The notes under the pieces: model-generated
Database searches by the model: none
What the model saw: only the letters and a program-made list of their open reading frames with translations
Told to the model about the DNA's origin: nothing
From: Strigamia acuminata
Taxonomy: Eukaryota; Arthropoda; Chilopoda; Geophilomorpha; Linotaeniidae
NCBI GenBank assembly: GCA_949358305.1
Contig: OX442320.1
Location: 438,501 to 498,500, forward strand
Reading direction: 5' to 3'
DNA: 60,000 nucleotides
Translations under genes and position numbers: made by a program
Part shown: one piece after another, positions 26,334 to 35,442 of the stretch
Position numbering within the stretch: the stretch's first letter is position 1
Layout: each line of letters begins with the position of its first letter

Positions 26334-26362
26334 TGCGCATGTGCGGTTCTCTAAGAACCAAT
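26334..26362 (+). promoter_or_regulatory. NRF-1-like site, inverted repeat and CCAAT box
   Basis: TGCGCATGTGCG (26334-26345) is one mismatch from the NRF-1 consensus. It runs directly into a perfect inverted repeat GGTTCT-cta-AGAACC (26345-26359), whose end overlaps a CCAAT box (26358-26362). All are just upstream of the candidate initiator, as expected for a promoter core, but nothing here proves binding. Confidence 0.4.
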
Positions 26363-26380
26363 CTAATTGCTGTAATTTCT

Positions 26381-26386
26381 TCAGTT
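26381..26386 (+). promoter_or_regulatory. Candidate initiator (TCAGTT)
   Basis: TCAGTT matches the arthropod initiator consensus TCAKTY. No TATA box is seen 25-35 bp upstream. With the AATAAA 21 bp downstream it would define a short R region, as is common in LTR elements. Confidence 0.4.
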
Positions 26387-26401
26387 ATTAACCAACCTTT
26401 G

Positions 26402-26407
26402 AATAAA
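26402..26407 (+). terminator. Poly(A) signal AATAAA in the LTR
   Basis: AATAAA followed by a GT-rich stretch (TGTGTTGTGTTTT), a typical cleavage/polyadenylation context. It is conserved at 34259-34264, 36409-36414 and, on the minus strand, 56809-56814. The copy in the downstream LTR would end the genomic transcript. Confidence 0.55.
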
Positions 26408-26713
26408 TGTGTTGTGTTTTATTAGCTCTTGTTTTAGGTTTATTTTCAAACACATTCAATGTGTATTGAGTAGTTTAAAAATTCTCAGGCCAACTTATGT
26501 TTCCGCCACCTATTGGATACTTGGTGCAGGTGTTCTCCACATTGTTCCAGCGGTACAACAATGCCATTTGTTGCGGATTTATTGCTCTCCAGTGCGATTT
26601 TCGTACCAGCCACGCCATACGACCTTGGGCGAGCTCAAGTGTCTTGAATTTGGATACGCATCGCCATTCCTTTCTATCTGTCTTGTTGACCTGCAACACA
26701 GATACGAAGCTTT

Positions 26714-26733
26714 TGGTAGCCGTGACCAGGATT
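26714..26733 (+). promoter_or_regulatory. Primer binding site, tRNA-His-like
   Basis: TGGTAGCCGTGACCAGGATT lies 15 nt after the LTR end. It is complementary to a tRNA-His-type 3' end (CACGGCA-CCA and T-arm), with one extra base between TGGT and GCCGTGACC. It repeats at 34571-34590 in the second leader. Confidence 0.65.
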
Positions 26734-27270
26734 CCGTCTGCAATTCGTGAGTTTTTCCAGTGCATCATCAATACGTTTGAAAAAGTGTTTGGTGCGACGG
26801 AGGAACAATACGTTCGTGTTTCGTCACCCATGTCAAGAGTCAACGTTCAACGTGACAGAAGTTACGACGGGGACTTCTTTGGCGGCGAAAACGAACAAAA
26901 GTGTGCATGCAGTTGGAGTTCAAGGTCACAACACTGGATAACACAACGCGTCGTGTTGGAAAGCGGATTCGCCCCTGGAATAATTGCATTTTACAGTGTT
27001 TTGCCTTATGAAATTGAAATTTTGGAGATTTTGGTTATTAAGGGGAACTGTATCAAGTGTCTTTATGGGATTTTGGTAGTTGCATTTGTTGGTTTTCGGG
27101 AAAATTTCGATAAAGTGTCTATTTTACAACTTTTGAAGTGTTTTTTCATTGCATGCTTAGTTCTCCACTATAACCGCCATAAGCGGGGGAGATTAGATTT
27201 ATTTCGAGTAGAACTGACTAGTTTCAAGTTGAATAAGCTGTCAGTAGAGTCAAAATTTAATGTTAGGAGT

Positions 27271-27370
27271 TATTGGCGTGTTTTGTTGCAAAACGAACCG
27301 TCAATTGTTTTCAAAAGAGTTTATTGGCGTGCTTTGTTGCAAAACGAACCGTCAATTATTTTCAAACTGT
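27271..27370 (+). repeat. 51-bp tandem duplication in the leader
   Basis: TATTGGCGTG starts at 27271 and at 27322. Both units continue with TTTGTTGCAAAACGAACCG and differ at a few positions. The period is a multiple of three, so the long frame there repeats a 17-residue block. Confidence 0.85.
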
Positions 27371-27480
27371 GCAGGGTATTGTGTCACGTTTTATTTACGT
27401 ACACAAAAACCGCTCAAATTTTTGGTCATCCTCGATTGGCCAAACATTTGATATTCTAAAATTCTCACGTGTCACCAAGG

Positions 27481-27618
27481 ACCGTGAAAATTGAGTGCTT
27501 TTTGGGGGATAAAATAAAAACGTTTATTCTCTTTAAAGTTAAAACAAAAACCGTGAAAATTGAGAAATTTTTGGGGGATAAAATTACAAGGTTTATTCTC
27601 TTAAAAATTAAAACAAAG
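27481..27618 (+). repeat. 69-bp tandem duplication in the leader
   Basis: ACCGTGAAAATTGAG starts at 27481 and 27550, each followed by a T-rich run, GGGGGATAAAAT and GTTTATTCTCTT. The second unit is where the downstream leader copy breaks into LTR3 (at the sequence equivalent to 27581-27585). Confidence 0.8.
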
Positions 27619-27694
27619 TTGAATTGTCATGCCCGTTTTTATCTGTTCTTTCCAAATTTCACAGCCGAATTTTTTGTGAGAGAGGACAGAGAAA

Positions 27695-30600
27695 ATGGCG
27701 GAACCTACAATGAGAGATCTTCTAACTGAGGATCAAATCGAAGTGCAACAACAACGTTGGGAATCGCAAGTCACTGCAATGAATCATTTGTTGTCTATAT
27801 CGGAGAAGACAGCAGATCCAGGTGAACTGGAAGCGCTGGTGCAAACTGCGAACCCAAAAGAAACGAGAATAGTAGGTGCGCTGAATGATCTACAGGAATA
27901 TTCGGACCACGGCTATTATCTAGAATGCATTGACAAGCTTGAGACTATGCAAGCAAGAGTGGATCTTCTTCGCACGAGATACGAAATTTCAAAGCGATCA
28001 CTTCCAACTTTGGGAGGAAGATTAAATACGTCGACAAGCTCAAACCAGAATACAACCTTGAACGCGACAGCAACGTTTAGAAAAAATTCGAAGCTGCCCA
28101 AACTGGATTCCGTAAAATTCGACGGAGATATTTTAAAGTACAGAACATTTAAAAGCAACTTCGAGACCTCCGTACACAAGGATCCAGACCTGAGTAACAT
28201 TGAAAAACTCCAGTATTTACAAACTATGTGTACTGGAGAAGCGGCAATTCTCATCTCAACTTTTCCCCTGATCGAGGAATCCTATGACCTTGCAAGAGAA
28301 GAACTCGAAAGACATTTTGGTGATGAGGATGCACAACAAACTGCGTTAATAAAATCAATTCGAGAATTAAAAGTGGTTTCGAGTATTTATCCAACAAAAT
28401 CGATAAAAACAAACTTGACCAAGATTTCTGCGACTATTAGACTTTTAGAGCAACTTAAAATTCCTATTCAGACTTCCGGAGCTTTCTTATTGCCCGACAT
28501 AATTAGCAAGTTTCCAACTTCAATGGCATTAAGATTTTACCAGGTTCACGGAATTCAAAATAAGAACATTGTTACGTTGCTCAATTTCTTTGTGAATGAA
28601 GTTGCGATGGCCGAACGAACTGAAAGCGTTTCTGAAAAATCGAAAAAAGACAAGAATGAAAAATCTGAAGTGGAGAAACCGAAAGTGAAAGGTTCAATGA
28701 CCACGTGCGCAGCTACTCAAGACGCCAAGCAGTCTACTAGTGCCAAAACAAAGAATGAAACGAAATCTGACAGCAAGAGTGCGCCTTCAAGGACAAGCAA
28801 GTGCATTTTTTGTGATGATGAACATTTAAACGGCTCTTGTAAAAAGGATTTCGAAATCAACGCGAAAATCGAAATAGTAAAGAAAAACAGACTGTGTTTT
28901 AACTGTTTCCGAACTGGACATAGAGTGGGAGACTGCAAGGTCAAATTTTCTTGTAAACATTGTGGTGGGCGACACCACTCCACAATATGCAAAAAATCCG
29001 AGGTGAAGAATTCAACGAGCGCTGCGGAGAAGCCGAAGGAGCCACAAGTAACAACACATGTTTCATGCGCAATCTCGACGACTCTACAACTAATGATATT
29101 CACCGCGGACCTCAAAACAAAATCAGGAGGAACTCACAGCATTCGAGGGATGATTGATCCGGGAAGCCATCGATCGTTCATCACAAAAGAATTTGTTGAA
29201 AGACTGAAACTGAAAAAATGCGGCAGTGTCTCTGCCACCACACAGAGATTCAACGACTCGTCTCCAGCAGCCACGGACTATGATGTGTTTAATGTCACAC
29301 TGCAGAGTAAAAATGACACTCAAGATTTGAAACTTTCAATGCTTTCTGTGGAAAATTTGCCACGAGTGCAGGGCATTCTTAACTCATCAATAATAGACAA
29401 GGTGAAGAAGTTAAACCTTGAACTTGCTGAAGACCTACCAGCTAAGACTTCTCAAATCGATGTGCTTTTAGGAGTCGACGTGTGGTGGAAGGTCGTTAAG
29501 GACGGCAAGAAAAAAGTAAACGCAGATCTTGGATTAATAAATACAATTTTTGGATGGGTCTTGTCCGGAGCGGCGGGGAACACCAATTTATTCGAAGATG
29601 ATGAAGAATTGACAACATGTTGCAATACATGCGACTTAGACATCCAAGAAAAATTGGACAAACTGTGGAACTTGGAATCCATCGGTATAAATGCGGGAGA
29701 AAAAGAATCCGACTTTATTCGCGATCGATTCGAATCAACTACGAAGCGTCTAGACGATGGACGTTATGAAGTCATGCTTCCATTCAATGGACAGGAAGTC
29801 GACTTGGAATCCAATTGGGAGTTGGCCATGAACCAACTGGCTAACACACTCAAAAGAATAGATGCCAACGAGGATTACAAAAAACGTTACGACGAGTCCA
29901 TGTGGCAGTATATTCACGAAAATCACGCGGAGGAAGTCCCAAAAGAAGAGCGTTTTCTGAAGAAAGGAACATACAATATACCTCACCATCCTGTAATCAA
30001 GGAGGATCGAGACACGACGAAATTTCGAGTAGTGTTCAACGCGTCTTCATCCAAGAAGGGGAAACTTTCCCTCAATGACTGTTTATTTCCGGGACCCTCC
30101 CTTAATCCAGACTTAATACTCGTTATTGTGAGATTCCGTCTCTATTGTATTCCAATAATAGCAGACATTAAGCAAGCGTTTCTCCAGGTTATGATCAACC
30201 CAACTCAAACAAACTTTTTACGTTTTTTGTGGGTCGCTCGTGACTATTTCAAAGAGCCATACTCATGGCAAAATTTGTGGAATAATCTAATGGTTCTGCG
30301 AATGATTGTCGTGCCATTTGGCGTCATTTCTTCTCCATTCCTCTTGTGTGCGACGATTAGGAAACAAGCAAAACAATTTGAAGAAACTCATGCAAAAGAA
30401 GTCGACGCACTCGATGATGGAATCTTCATGGATGATTTGACGTCAGGAGGAGATTTTACAGCCGACACAACATCACATTGCGAGAAACTGAAAATGATAT
30501 TAGACGACGGAAAGCTTCCCCTCGTGAAGTGGGCGACCTCAAGCAAGAACGTCTTCAACAATTTGAAAAAAGAAGGTTTTCATATGCGAGGAGAGGAGTT

Positions 30601-31645
30601 TTCGGACTTAGGAATTATAAAAATGCTTGGAATATTGTGGAACACGGCAGAAGATGTCATGATGTTTAACATTCCGACAATTGAAAAAATTCCGAATACA
30701 AAGCGAGAAGTTGTTTCATTAATGGCTTCCATATTCGATCCAATGGGACTCATTGCTCCTGTTGTGCTTCAAATGAAACTGCTAGTTCAAGCAATCTGGA
30801 TTAGAACAAAAAACTGGGATGAAAAGATTCTTGACTCAGAGAAAAAAGAAGTCGAAGAATGGAGTCAAGACATACAAAAATTGAAAGAATTGAAAGTACA
30901 ACGTTGGCTGCAGACTTATTCCGGTCAAGACATCACTTTAGAAGTTTTCTGTGACGCAAGCACAAAGGCATTTGGCTGTTCAATTTTTGTCGTCAATCTG
31001 GAGGGCAAAAGAACTTTATTGTTGAGTAAATGTCGTATTGCGCCGACGAAAAAAGTGACTCTTCCTCGACTTGAATTAACTGCAGCAGTGGTTGGAGTTA
31101 GGATGACCAAGTACCTGTTAGAAAACTTTCTTCCCGGGTACCCAGTCACTGAAGTGCGATACTACTCGGACTCCACCATAACTTTAGCATGGATAAATAG
31201 TGACAAAAACGTGTGGAAGCCATACGTCTCGAACCGTGTGCAAGAAATTACTTCTTCAACCAAACCCAAACAATGGTCTCATGTACCAACGGAATTTAAC
31301 CCAGCAGATTTATTAACTCGACCACATAACTCAAAAACATTGATGAACAATAAACTTTGGTGGTTTGGAGTTGATGTCTCGAAACTGGAAGAAAGAGAAA
31401 TTATACAAGAGGATCTTCCAGAAGAAGAACGAAAAATCGTTGTGATGACAATTCAAGTGACAGAAAGCTTTATTGGTCGATTCTTCAAACGATTCCGAAA
31501 TTACAACCGACTTTTGAGAGTTTTCTCATACATTTTGCGATGGAAAAACAAACTTTTACGCGGTGAGCCTCTCTCGCCACTCGAGTTAGAGGACAACCAA
31601 TTGAAGATCCTGCAGTTTTCTCAGAAATTACATTTTTCTGAGTAG
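27695..31645 (+). CDS. Gag-protease-RT-RNase H part of BEL/Pao polyprotein (1,316 aa)
   Basis: Residues 1-330 are Gag, with a DUF1759-like capsid region around 130-300. Residues 370-432 hold three Cys/His clusters: CxxC...C at 370-382, a canonical CCHC (CxxCxxxxHxxxxC) at 401-414 and the BEL-type CxxCxxxHHxxxC at 420-432. The aspartic protease region (DUF1758 type) has MIDPGSHRSFI near 486-496, with DPG where DSG/DTG is expected. RT: FRVVFNAS at 777-784, catalytic Asp824 in IADIKQAF, VPFGVISSPFLL near 873-884, and the FMDD box at 911-914 (usually YVDD). A Pao-type A17 region follows (SIFDPMGLIAP near 1012-1022). The RNase H acidic set is Asp1087, Glu1127, Asp1159 and Asp1205. The frame ends at the amber codon just before the integrase. 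Together these would form the virus-like particle and make cDNA. Confidence 0.93.
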   Translation: MAEPTMRDLLTEDQIEVQQQRWESQVTAMNHLLSISEKTADPGELEALVQTANPKETRIVGALNDLQEYSDHGYYLECIDKLETMQARVDLLRTRYEISKRSLPTLGGRLNTSTSSNQNTTLNATATFRKNSKLPKLDSVKFDGDILKYRTFKSNFETSVHKDPDLSNIEKLQYLQTMCTGEAAILISTFPLIEESYDLAREELERHFGDEDAQQTALIKSIRELKVVSSIYPTKSIKTNLTKISATIRLLEQLKIPIQTSGAFLLPDIISKFPTSMALRFYQVHGIQNKNIVTLLNFFVNEVAMAERTESVSEKSKKDKNEKSEVEKPKVKGSMTTCAATQDAKQSTSAKTKNETKSDSKSAPSRTSKCIFCDDEHLNGSCKKDFEINAKIEIVKKNRLCFNCFRTGHRVGDCKVKFSCKHCGGRHHSTICKKSEVKNSTSAAEKPKEPQVTTHVSCAISTTLQLMIFTADLKTKSGGTHSIRGMIDPGSHRSFITKEFVERLKLKKCGSVSATTQRFNDSSPAATDYDVFNVTLQSKNDTQDLKLSMLSVENLPRVQGILNSSIIDKVKKLNLELAEDLPAKTSQIDVLLGVDVWWKVVKDGKKKVNADLGLINTIFGWVLSGAAGNTNLFEDDEELTTCCNTCDLDIQEKLDKLWNLESIGINAGEKESDFIRDRFESTTKRLDDGRYEVMLPFNGQEVDLESNWELAMNQLANTLKRIDANEDYKKRYDESMWQYIHENHAEEVPKEERFLKKGTYNIPHHPVIKEDRDTTKFRVVFNASSSKKGKLSLNDCLFPGPSLNPDLILVIVRFRLYCIPIIADIKQAFLQVMINPTQTNFLRFLWVARDYFKEPYSWQNLWNNLMVLRMIVVPFGVISSPFLLCATIRKQAKQFEETHAKEVDALDDGIFMDDLTSGGDFTADTTSHCEKLKMILDDGKLPLVKWATSSKNVFNNLKKEGFHMRGEEFSDLGIIKMLGILWNTAEDVMMFNIPTIEKIPNTKREVVSLMASIFDPMGLIAPVVLQMKLLVQAIWIRTKNWDEKILDSEKKEVEEWSQDIQKLKELKVQRWLQTYSGQDITLEVFCDASTKAFGCSIFVVNLEGKRTLLLSKCRIAPTKKVTLPRLELTAAVVGVRMTKYLLENFLPGYPVTEVRYYSDSTITLAWINSDKNVWKPYVSNRVQEITSSTKPKQWSHVPTEFNPADLLTRPHNSKTLMNNKLWWFGVDVSKLEEREIIQEDLPEEERKIVVMTIQVTESFIGRFFKRFRNYNRLLRVFSYILRWKNKLLRGEPLSPLELEDNQLKILQFSQKLHFSE

Positions 31646-32935
31646 ATTGATGATGTGAAAAACAAAAGAAAACTGTCTAAACACTCCACCCTACGCAATT
31701 TCGAGCTCTTCATTGACGAGGACGGATTACTTCGACTTCGTAGCCGCTTGAAAAAATCTTTATTGACATTTGATGAAGTGTATCCAATTATTTTGCATTA
31801 TGATAGTTGGATAACAAGACTGTTAATTAAAAAAGTGCATTTGGAGTTGCTTTACGGTGACATAAGCGAAACTTTGTATCACCTACGCGAACAATTTTGG
31901 ATTATAAGAGGACGAAGAACTATACAAACAGTTATTCGAGAATGTGAGATTTGCCGACGAGGAAAACTTGCACGCAACAACCCTTCAACGGGTGACCTTC
32001 CTGCTGAACGTGTGACACCAGCGGCGCCATTTCAAAACACCGGAGTTGACCACTTGGGTCCCATTTATGTCGGCAGCAACAAGAAAGAAAAGAAAAAAGT
32101 ATATATCTTGCTTTTTACGTGTATGGTGACCCGTTCCATACATTTAGAAATATCAGAGGACCTTTCTGTGCCAAAGTTTTTGCTTGCAATGAGAAGATTT
32201 GGGGCACGCTATGGATACCCCGGGAAGATTTTCTCTGACAACAGTAAGACGTTTGAGCGTGGAAGCCTCGAATTACAATCGTGGGGAAAACTCATCGGTC
32301 ATAAAGATGTGAAAACATTCCTATCTGAAAAAAGGGTGCTATGGACATTCATCCCACCGCTGTCTCCATGGATGGGCGGAGCGTGGGAACGTCTAGTCCG
32401 CTCAGTAAAAGATAAACTTCGAAAGACATTGTTGCGCAGCACCGTAGACTTAGAAACTCTCCAAACTTTGGCTCTGGAAATTAGTTCAGTGCTAAATTCA
32501 CGACCTTTATCTTATGTCCCCGACAGTGTTGATGGTGGTAGAATTTTGGCACCTGAAAACTTCTTAACAGGAGGTATGCCTAAATACCTAATAAACAAAC
32601 AATTGAGTGCAATTAAAAAATCCGATTTGAGAAAACTGGACATTAAACGACGCCAATTTATTTGGGAGTTCTGGAAAATTTGGAAAAAGAGTTACCTCAT
32701 GCAATTGAGGAATTTTTATGAATCCAAAGGTGATAAGTTCTTCAAAAACCCTAAAGTAGACCAAATAGTGCTTCTAGAAAAAATGGGTACTAACCCATAT
32801 TTTTGGCCACTTGCCAGGATAAAAGAAATTTTTCCCGGTGAGGATGGTCAAATCCGTGTGATAAAAGTTGTGCTACCCGATGGACGTGAGTTAAAAAGGT
32901 CAGTCAAGCATGTGAGAGCCCTAGAACTTGAGTAA
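31646..32935 (+). CDS. Integrase part of BEL/Pao polyprotein, downstream of the amber stop
   Basis: Same frame as the upstream part, open from just after the TAG to the stop at 32935. There is no ATG at its start: the first frame-opening codon sometimes chosen, at 31655, is GTG. Numbering from that codon, the integrase zinc region has His62, then Tyr67 where the sister copy has His, and CxxC at 97-100. The catalytic core has Asp132 (GVDHLGP), Asp195 (FSDNSK) and Glu245 (GGAWERL), with 49 residues between the last two, a long spacing. The C-terminal ~100 residues resemble the DUF5641 domain of BEL integrases (WxxSYLxxLR...PDGRELKRSVKHVRALE). It would insert cDNA into chromosomes, but it would not be translated here without readthrough. 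Confidence 0.9.
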   Translation: MDDVKNKRKLSKHSTLRNFELFIDEDGLLRLRSRLKKSLLTFDEVYPIILHYDSWITRLLIKKVHLELLYGDISETLYHLREQFWIIRGRRTIQTVIRECEICRRGKLARNNPSTGDLPAERVTPAAPFQNTGVDHLGPIYVGSNKKEKKKVYILLFTCMVTRSIHLEISEDLSVPKFLLAMRRFGARYGYPGKIFSDNSKTFERGSLELQSWGKLIGHKDVKTFLSEKRVLWTFIPPLSPWMGGAWERLVRSVKDKLRKTLLRSTVDLETLQTLALEISSVLNSRPLSYVPDSVDGGRILAPENFLTGGMPKYLINKQLSAIKKSDLRKLDIKRRQFIWEFWKIWKKSYLMQLRNFYESKGDKFFKNPKVDQIVLLEKMGTNPYFWPLARIKEIFPGEDGQIRVIKVVLPDGRELKRSVKHVRALELE

Positions 32936-32994
32936 TTTTTTTTTGTGATTTTTTTGCGTGGTTCTCCATCTCTGTCCTCTCGCCGGCAATTCGC
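32936..32994 (+). other. 3' untranslated stretch before LTR2
   Basis: 59 bp from the stop codon to the LTR: a T-rich run, then a pyrimidine-rich CTCCATCTCTGTCCTCTCG and GCCGGCAATTCGC. No polypurine tract directly abuts the LTR on the coding strand, which is unusual for an LTR element. Confidence 0.7.
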
Positions 32995-34555
32995 TGTTGC
33001 AAGACAGCGTAGAAATTGTTGTGCTATTTTATTGTCAATATTTTTACCATTTACTTTGAGTTGATTAAAATCTTTAAGTGTTTTAATTTCCTTTGCCTAA
33101 TTGGTATTTTTTCACTTTTCAGATTTTTATTGCTTATTACAGTGTTTTGACTTGATTTTTATTCATACTTTTCAATATTCAGTAATGTTTATGCTTTGTA
33201 TTGATTTCAAATATCTTATTCCGTGCATTTATTGACTTATTCACTTGTTTTTTGAGAGTTTGTGTTGATTCCGAACTGTTTTGGTGCAAATTTCGTTACC
33301 TAGCATACAATTGCGATGCTAGTGACGTCATTTTTCTGTTTCCCGTAAAGTTACGGTTCCGCCTTCTAACCTTTTGTTTAGTACTTTTCAAATCACTTGG
33401 AATTTTATTAAGCATTCGTTTAGACTAATTCAAGCATGCTCTTTCTATCTAGATGCATCAAAACTGCTTTGGAAGTTCCGTTTGATTGGTTTGAACGTTC
33501 GTTTTTGTCTGCCATAAAAGCGCAGCCGGGAATGTTCGTTTGGCCGATAAATTCGTATTTATTCAATCTGTGTATTTTATTCCGATGTTTTGTGAAGAGA
33601 ATTGATAATTATTCTTATAATTTAATCGATACTTTATTGATTATTTACATTTAGTGTTTTTACATTCATTTTACGTGTAGTTTTGCCGCCGATGTTATGT
33701 TCGCCGGACGCCATGTTTGATCCAACACCTTTGTTATGTTCGCCGGTCGCCATGTTTGTCCCAAGCGACGATTACACAATGTAACCGTTATTTTTGTATT
33801 TTATATCACATAATTTGCATTTACTTTTACATTGCGTTATTATTCAGTATGTATTCTTTGATAATTTTGTGCTTTTGTACCGATCGAAATTCAAATGTGA
33901 TCGTTATGTAATTTTCCTGGCCTGTGATTGGCTATCGTCAATCCTTTCTTTCCGAGATCGGTTTATTGCAAATATCTCATTGTTTAACGTGTTTTTGGAC
34001 ATTGTTGTGATTATCTTTTTTGTTCACCGCATTCTTGTGGTCATTTCAATGTATTTCAATGTATTTTTAGTGCATTTTTAAGCAAATGCAAACTTTGCCG
34101 TAATCTTGTTTCCTCTGTTACCATGGTAACGGAATCTTTCGTGTATCTGTATTTCGCCGCTATCGGCCTGGCGCGTGCCATATTCGGTACTGCGCATGTG
34201 CGGTTCTCTAAGAACCAATCTAATTGCTGTAATTTCTTCAGTTATTAACCAACCTTTGAATAAATGTGTTGTGTTTTATTAGCTCTTGTTTTAGGTTTAT
34301 TTTCAAACACATTCAATGTGTATTGAACAGTTTAAAAATTCTCAGGCCAACTTATGTTTCCGCCACCTATTGGATACTTGGTGCAGGTGTTCTCCACATT
34401 GTTCCAGCGGTACAACAATGCCATTTGTTGCGGATTTATTGCTCTCCAGTGCGATTTTCGTACCAGCCACGCCATACGACCTTGGGCGAGCTCAAGTGTC
34501 TTGAATTTGGATACGCATCGCCATTCCTTTCTATCTGTCTTGTTGACCTGCAACA
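32995..34555 (+). repeat. LTR2 (shared middle LTR)
   Basis: 1,561 bp, full length, from TGTTGCAAG to TGCAACA. It is not followed by satellite but by a second primer binding site and leader, so it serves as 3' LTR of the left unit and 5' LTR of the right unit. It carries the private AC at 34327-34328, where LTR1 and LTR3 both have GT. Confidence 0.95.
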
Positions 34556-35442
34556 CAGATACGAAGCTTTTGGTAGCCGTGACCAGGATTCCGTCTGCAA
34601 TTCGTGAGTTTTTCCAGTGCATCATCAATACGTTTGAAAAAGTGTTTGGTGCGACGGAGGAACAATACGTTCGTGTTTCGTCACCCATGTCAAGAGTCAA
34701 CGTTCAACGTGACAGAAGTTACGACGGGGACTTCTTTGGCGGCGAAAACGAACAAAAGTGTGCATGCAGTTGGAGTTCAAGGTCACAACACTGGATAACA
34801 CAACGCGTCGTGTTGGAAAGCGGATTCGCCCCTGGAATAATTGCATTTTACAGTGTTTTGCCTTATGAAATTGAAATTTTGGAGATTTTGGTTATTAAGG
34901 GGAACTGTATCAAGTGTCTTTATGGGATTTTGGTAGTTGCATTTGTTGGTTTTCGGGAAAATTTCGATAAAGTGTCTATTTTACAACTTTTGAAGTGTTT
35001 TTTCATTGCATGCTTAGTTCTCCACTATAACCGCCATAAGCGGGGGAGATTAGATTTATTTCGAGTAGAACTGACTAGTTTCAAGTTGAATAAGCTGTCA
35101 GTAGAGTCAAAATTTAATGTTAGGAGTTATTGGCGTGTTTTGTTGCAAAACGAACCGTCAATTGTTTTCAAAAGAGTTTATTGGCGTGCTTTGTTGCAAA
35201 ACGAACCGTCAATTATTTTCAAACTGTGCAGGGTATTGTGTCACGTTTTATTTACGTACACAAAAACCGCTCAAATTTTTGGTCATCCTCGATTGGCCAA
35301 ACATTTGATATTCTAAAATTCTCACGTGTCACCAAGGACCGTGAAAATTGAGTGCTTTTTGGGGGATAAAATAAAAACGTTTATTCTCTTTAAAGTTAAA
35401 ACAAAAACCGTGAAAATTGAGAAATTTTTGGAGGATAAAATT
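34556..35442 (+). other. Second, truncated leader copy
   Basis: Matches 26699-27585 at offset 7,857, including the primer site, the 51-bp duplication and the start of the second 69-bp unit. One G-to-A change is visible (GGAGGATAAAA versus GGGGGATAAAA). It ends inside AAATT, shared with the LTR3 start. Confidence 0.93.

Larger units (their letters stand above)
25138..26698 (+). repeat. LTR1 (5' LTR) of the BEL/Pao composite
   Basis: 1,561 bp, from TGTTGCAAGACAGC to GACCTGCAACA. It is nearly identical to LTR2 (offset 7,857): I see three substitutions, A25283/C33140 and the adjacent pair GT 26470-26471 versus AC 34327-34328. It carries a CRE, two 39-bp repeats, an X-box, an NRF-1-like site, CCAAT, a candidate initiator and AATAAA in that order. 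Small open frames within it recur in every LTR copy simply because the DNA does. Confidence 0.95.
26699..27694 (+). other. 5' leader of the BEL/Pao element
   Basis: 996 bp between LTR1 and the gag ATG. It holds the primer binding site and two tandem duplications. A 320-codon ATG frame runs from 26497, in the LTR, through the primer site to 27459. It has no recognisable domain and is the same in the second leader copy (34354-35316). I do not call it a gene, because a frame crossing U5 and the primer site would be unusual, but it is long for chance. Confidence 0.8.
27695..32935 (+). pseudogene. BEL/Pao gag-pol polyprotein gene, interrupted by one amber codon
   Basis: A single frame of 1,747 codons including the final stop, broken once by TAG at 31643-31645 (codon 1317). 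The two halves are in the same frame, and the right-hand copy in this window reads GAG at the same place, so this is a nonsense mutation rather than two genes. The start ATG has a favourable context (A at -3, G at +4). Polyprotein order is Gag, zinc knuckles, protease, RT, RNase H, integrase and the C-terminal BEL domain. Besides the stop, the second zinc-ligand His of the integrase HHCC is Tyr (residue 1387). The copy is probably unable to make its own integrase, but it could still be copied in trans. Confidence 0.93.

Noticed and set aside
26475-26843. Antisense 122-codon frame at the LTR end and primer site
   Set aside because: It overlaps the primer binding site on the opposite strand, opens with TTG rather than ATG, and shows no domain. 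Conservation between young copies is uninformative.
31640-31648. Programmed amber readthrough between RNase H and integrase
   Set aside because: The other family member in the window has GAG at that codon, so a nonsense mutation is the simpler explanation.
31655-32935. A separate integrase gene starting at 31655
   Set aside because: The first codon is GTG, the frame is the same as the upstream polyprotein, and the sister copy reads straight through. It is the tail of one broken gene.
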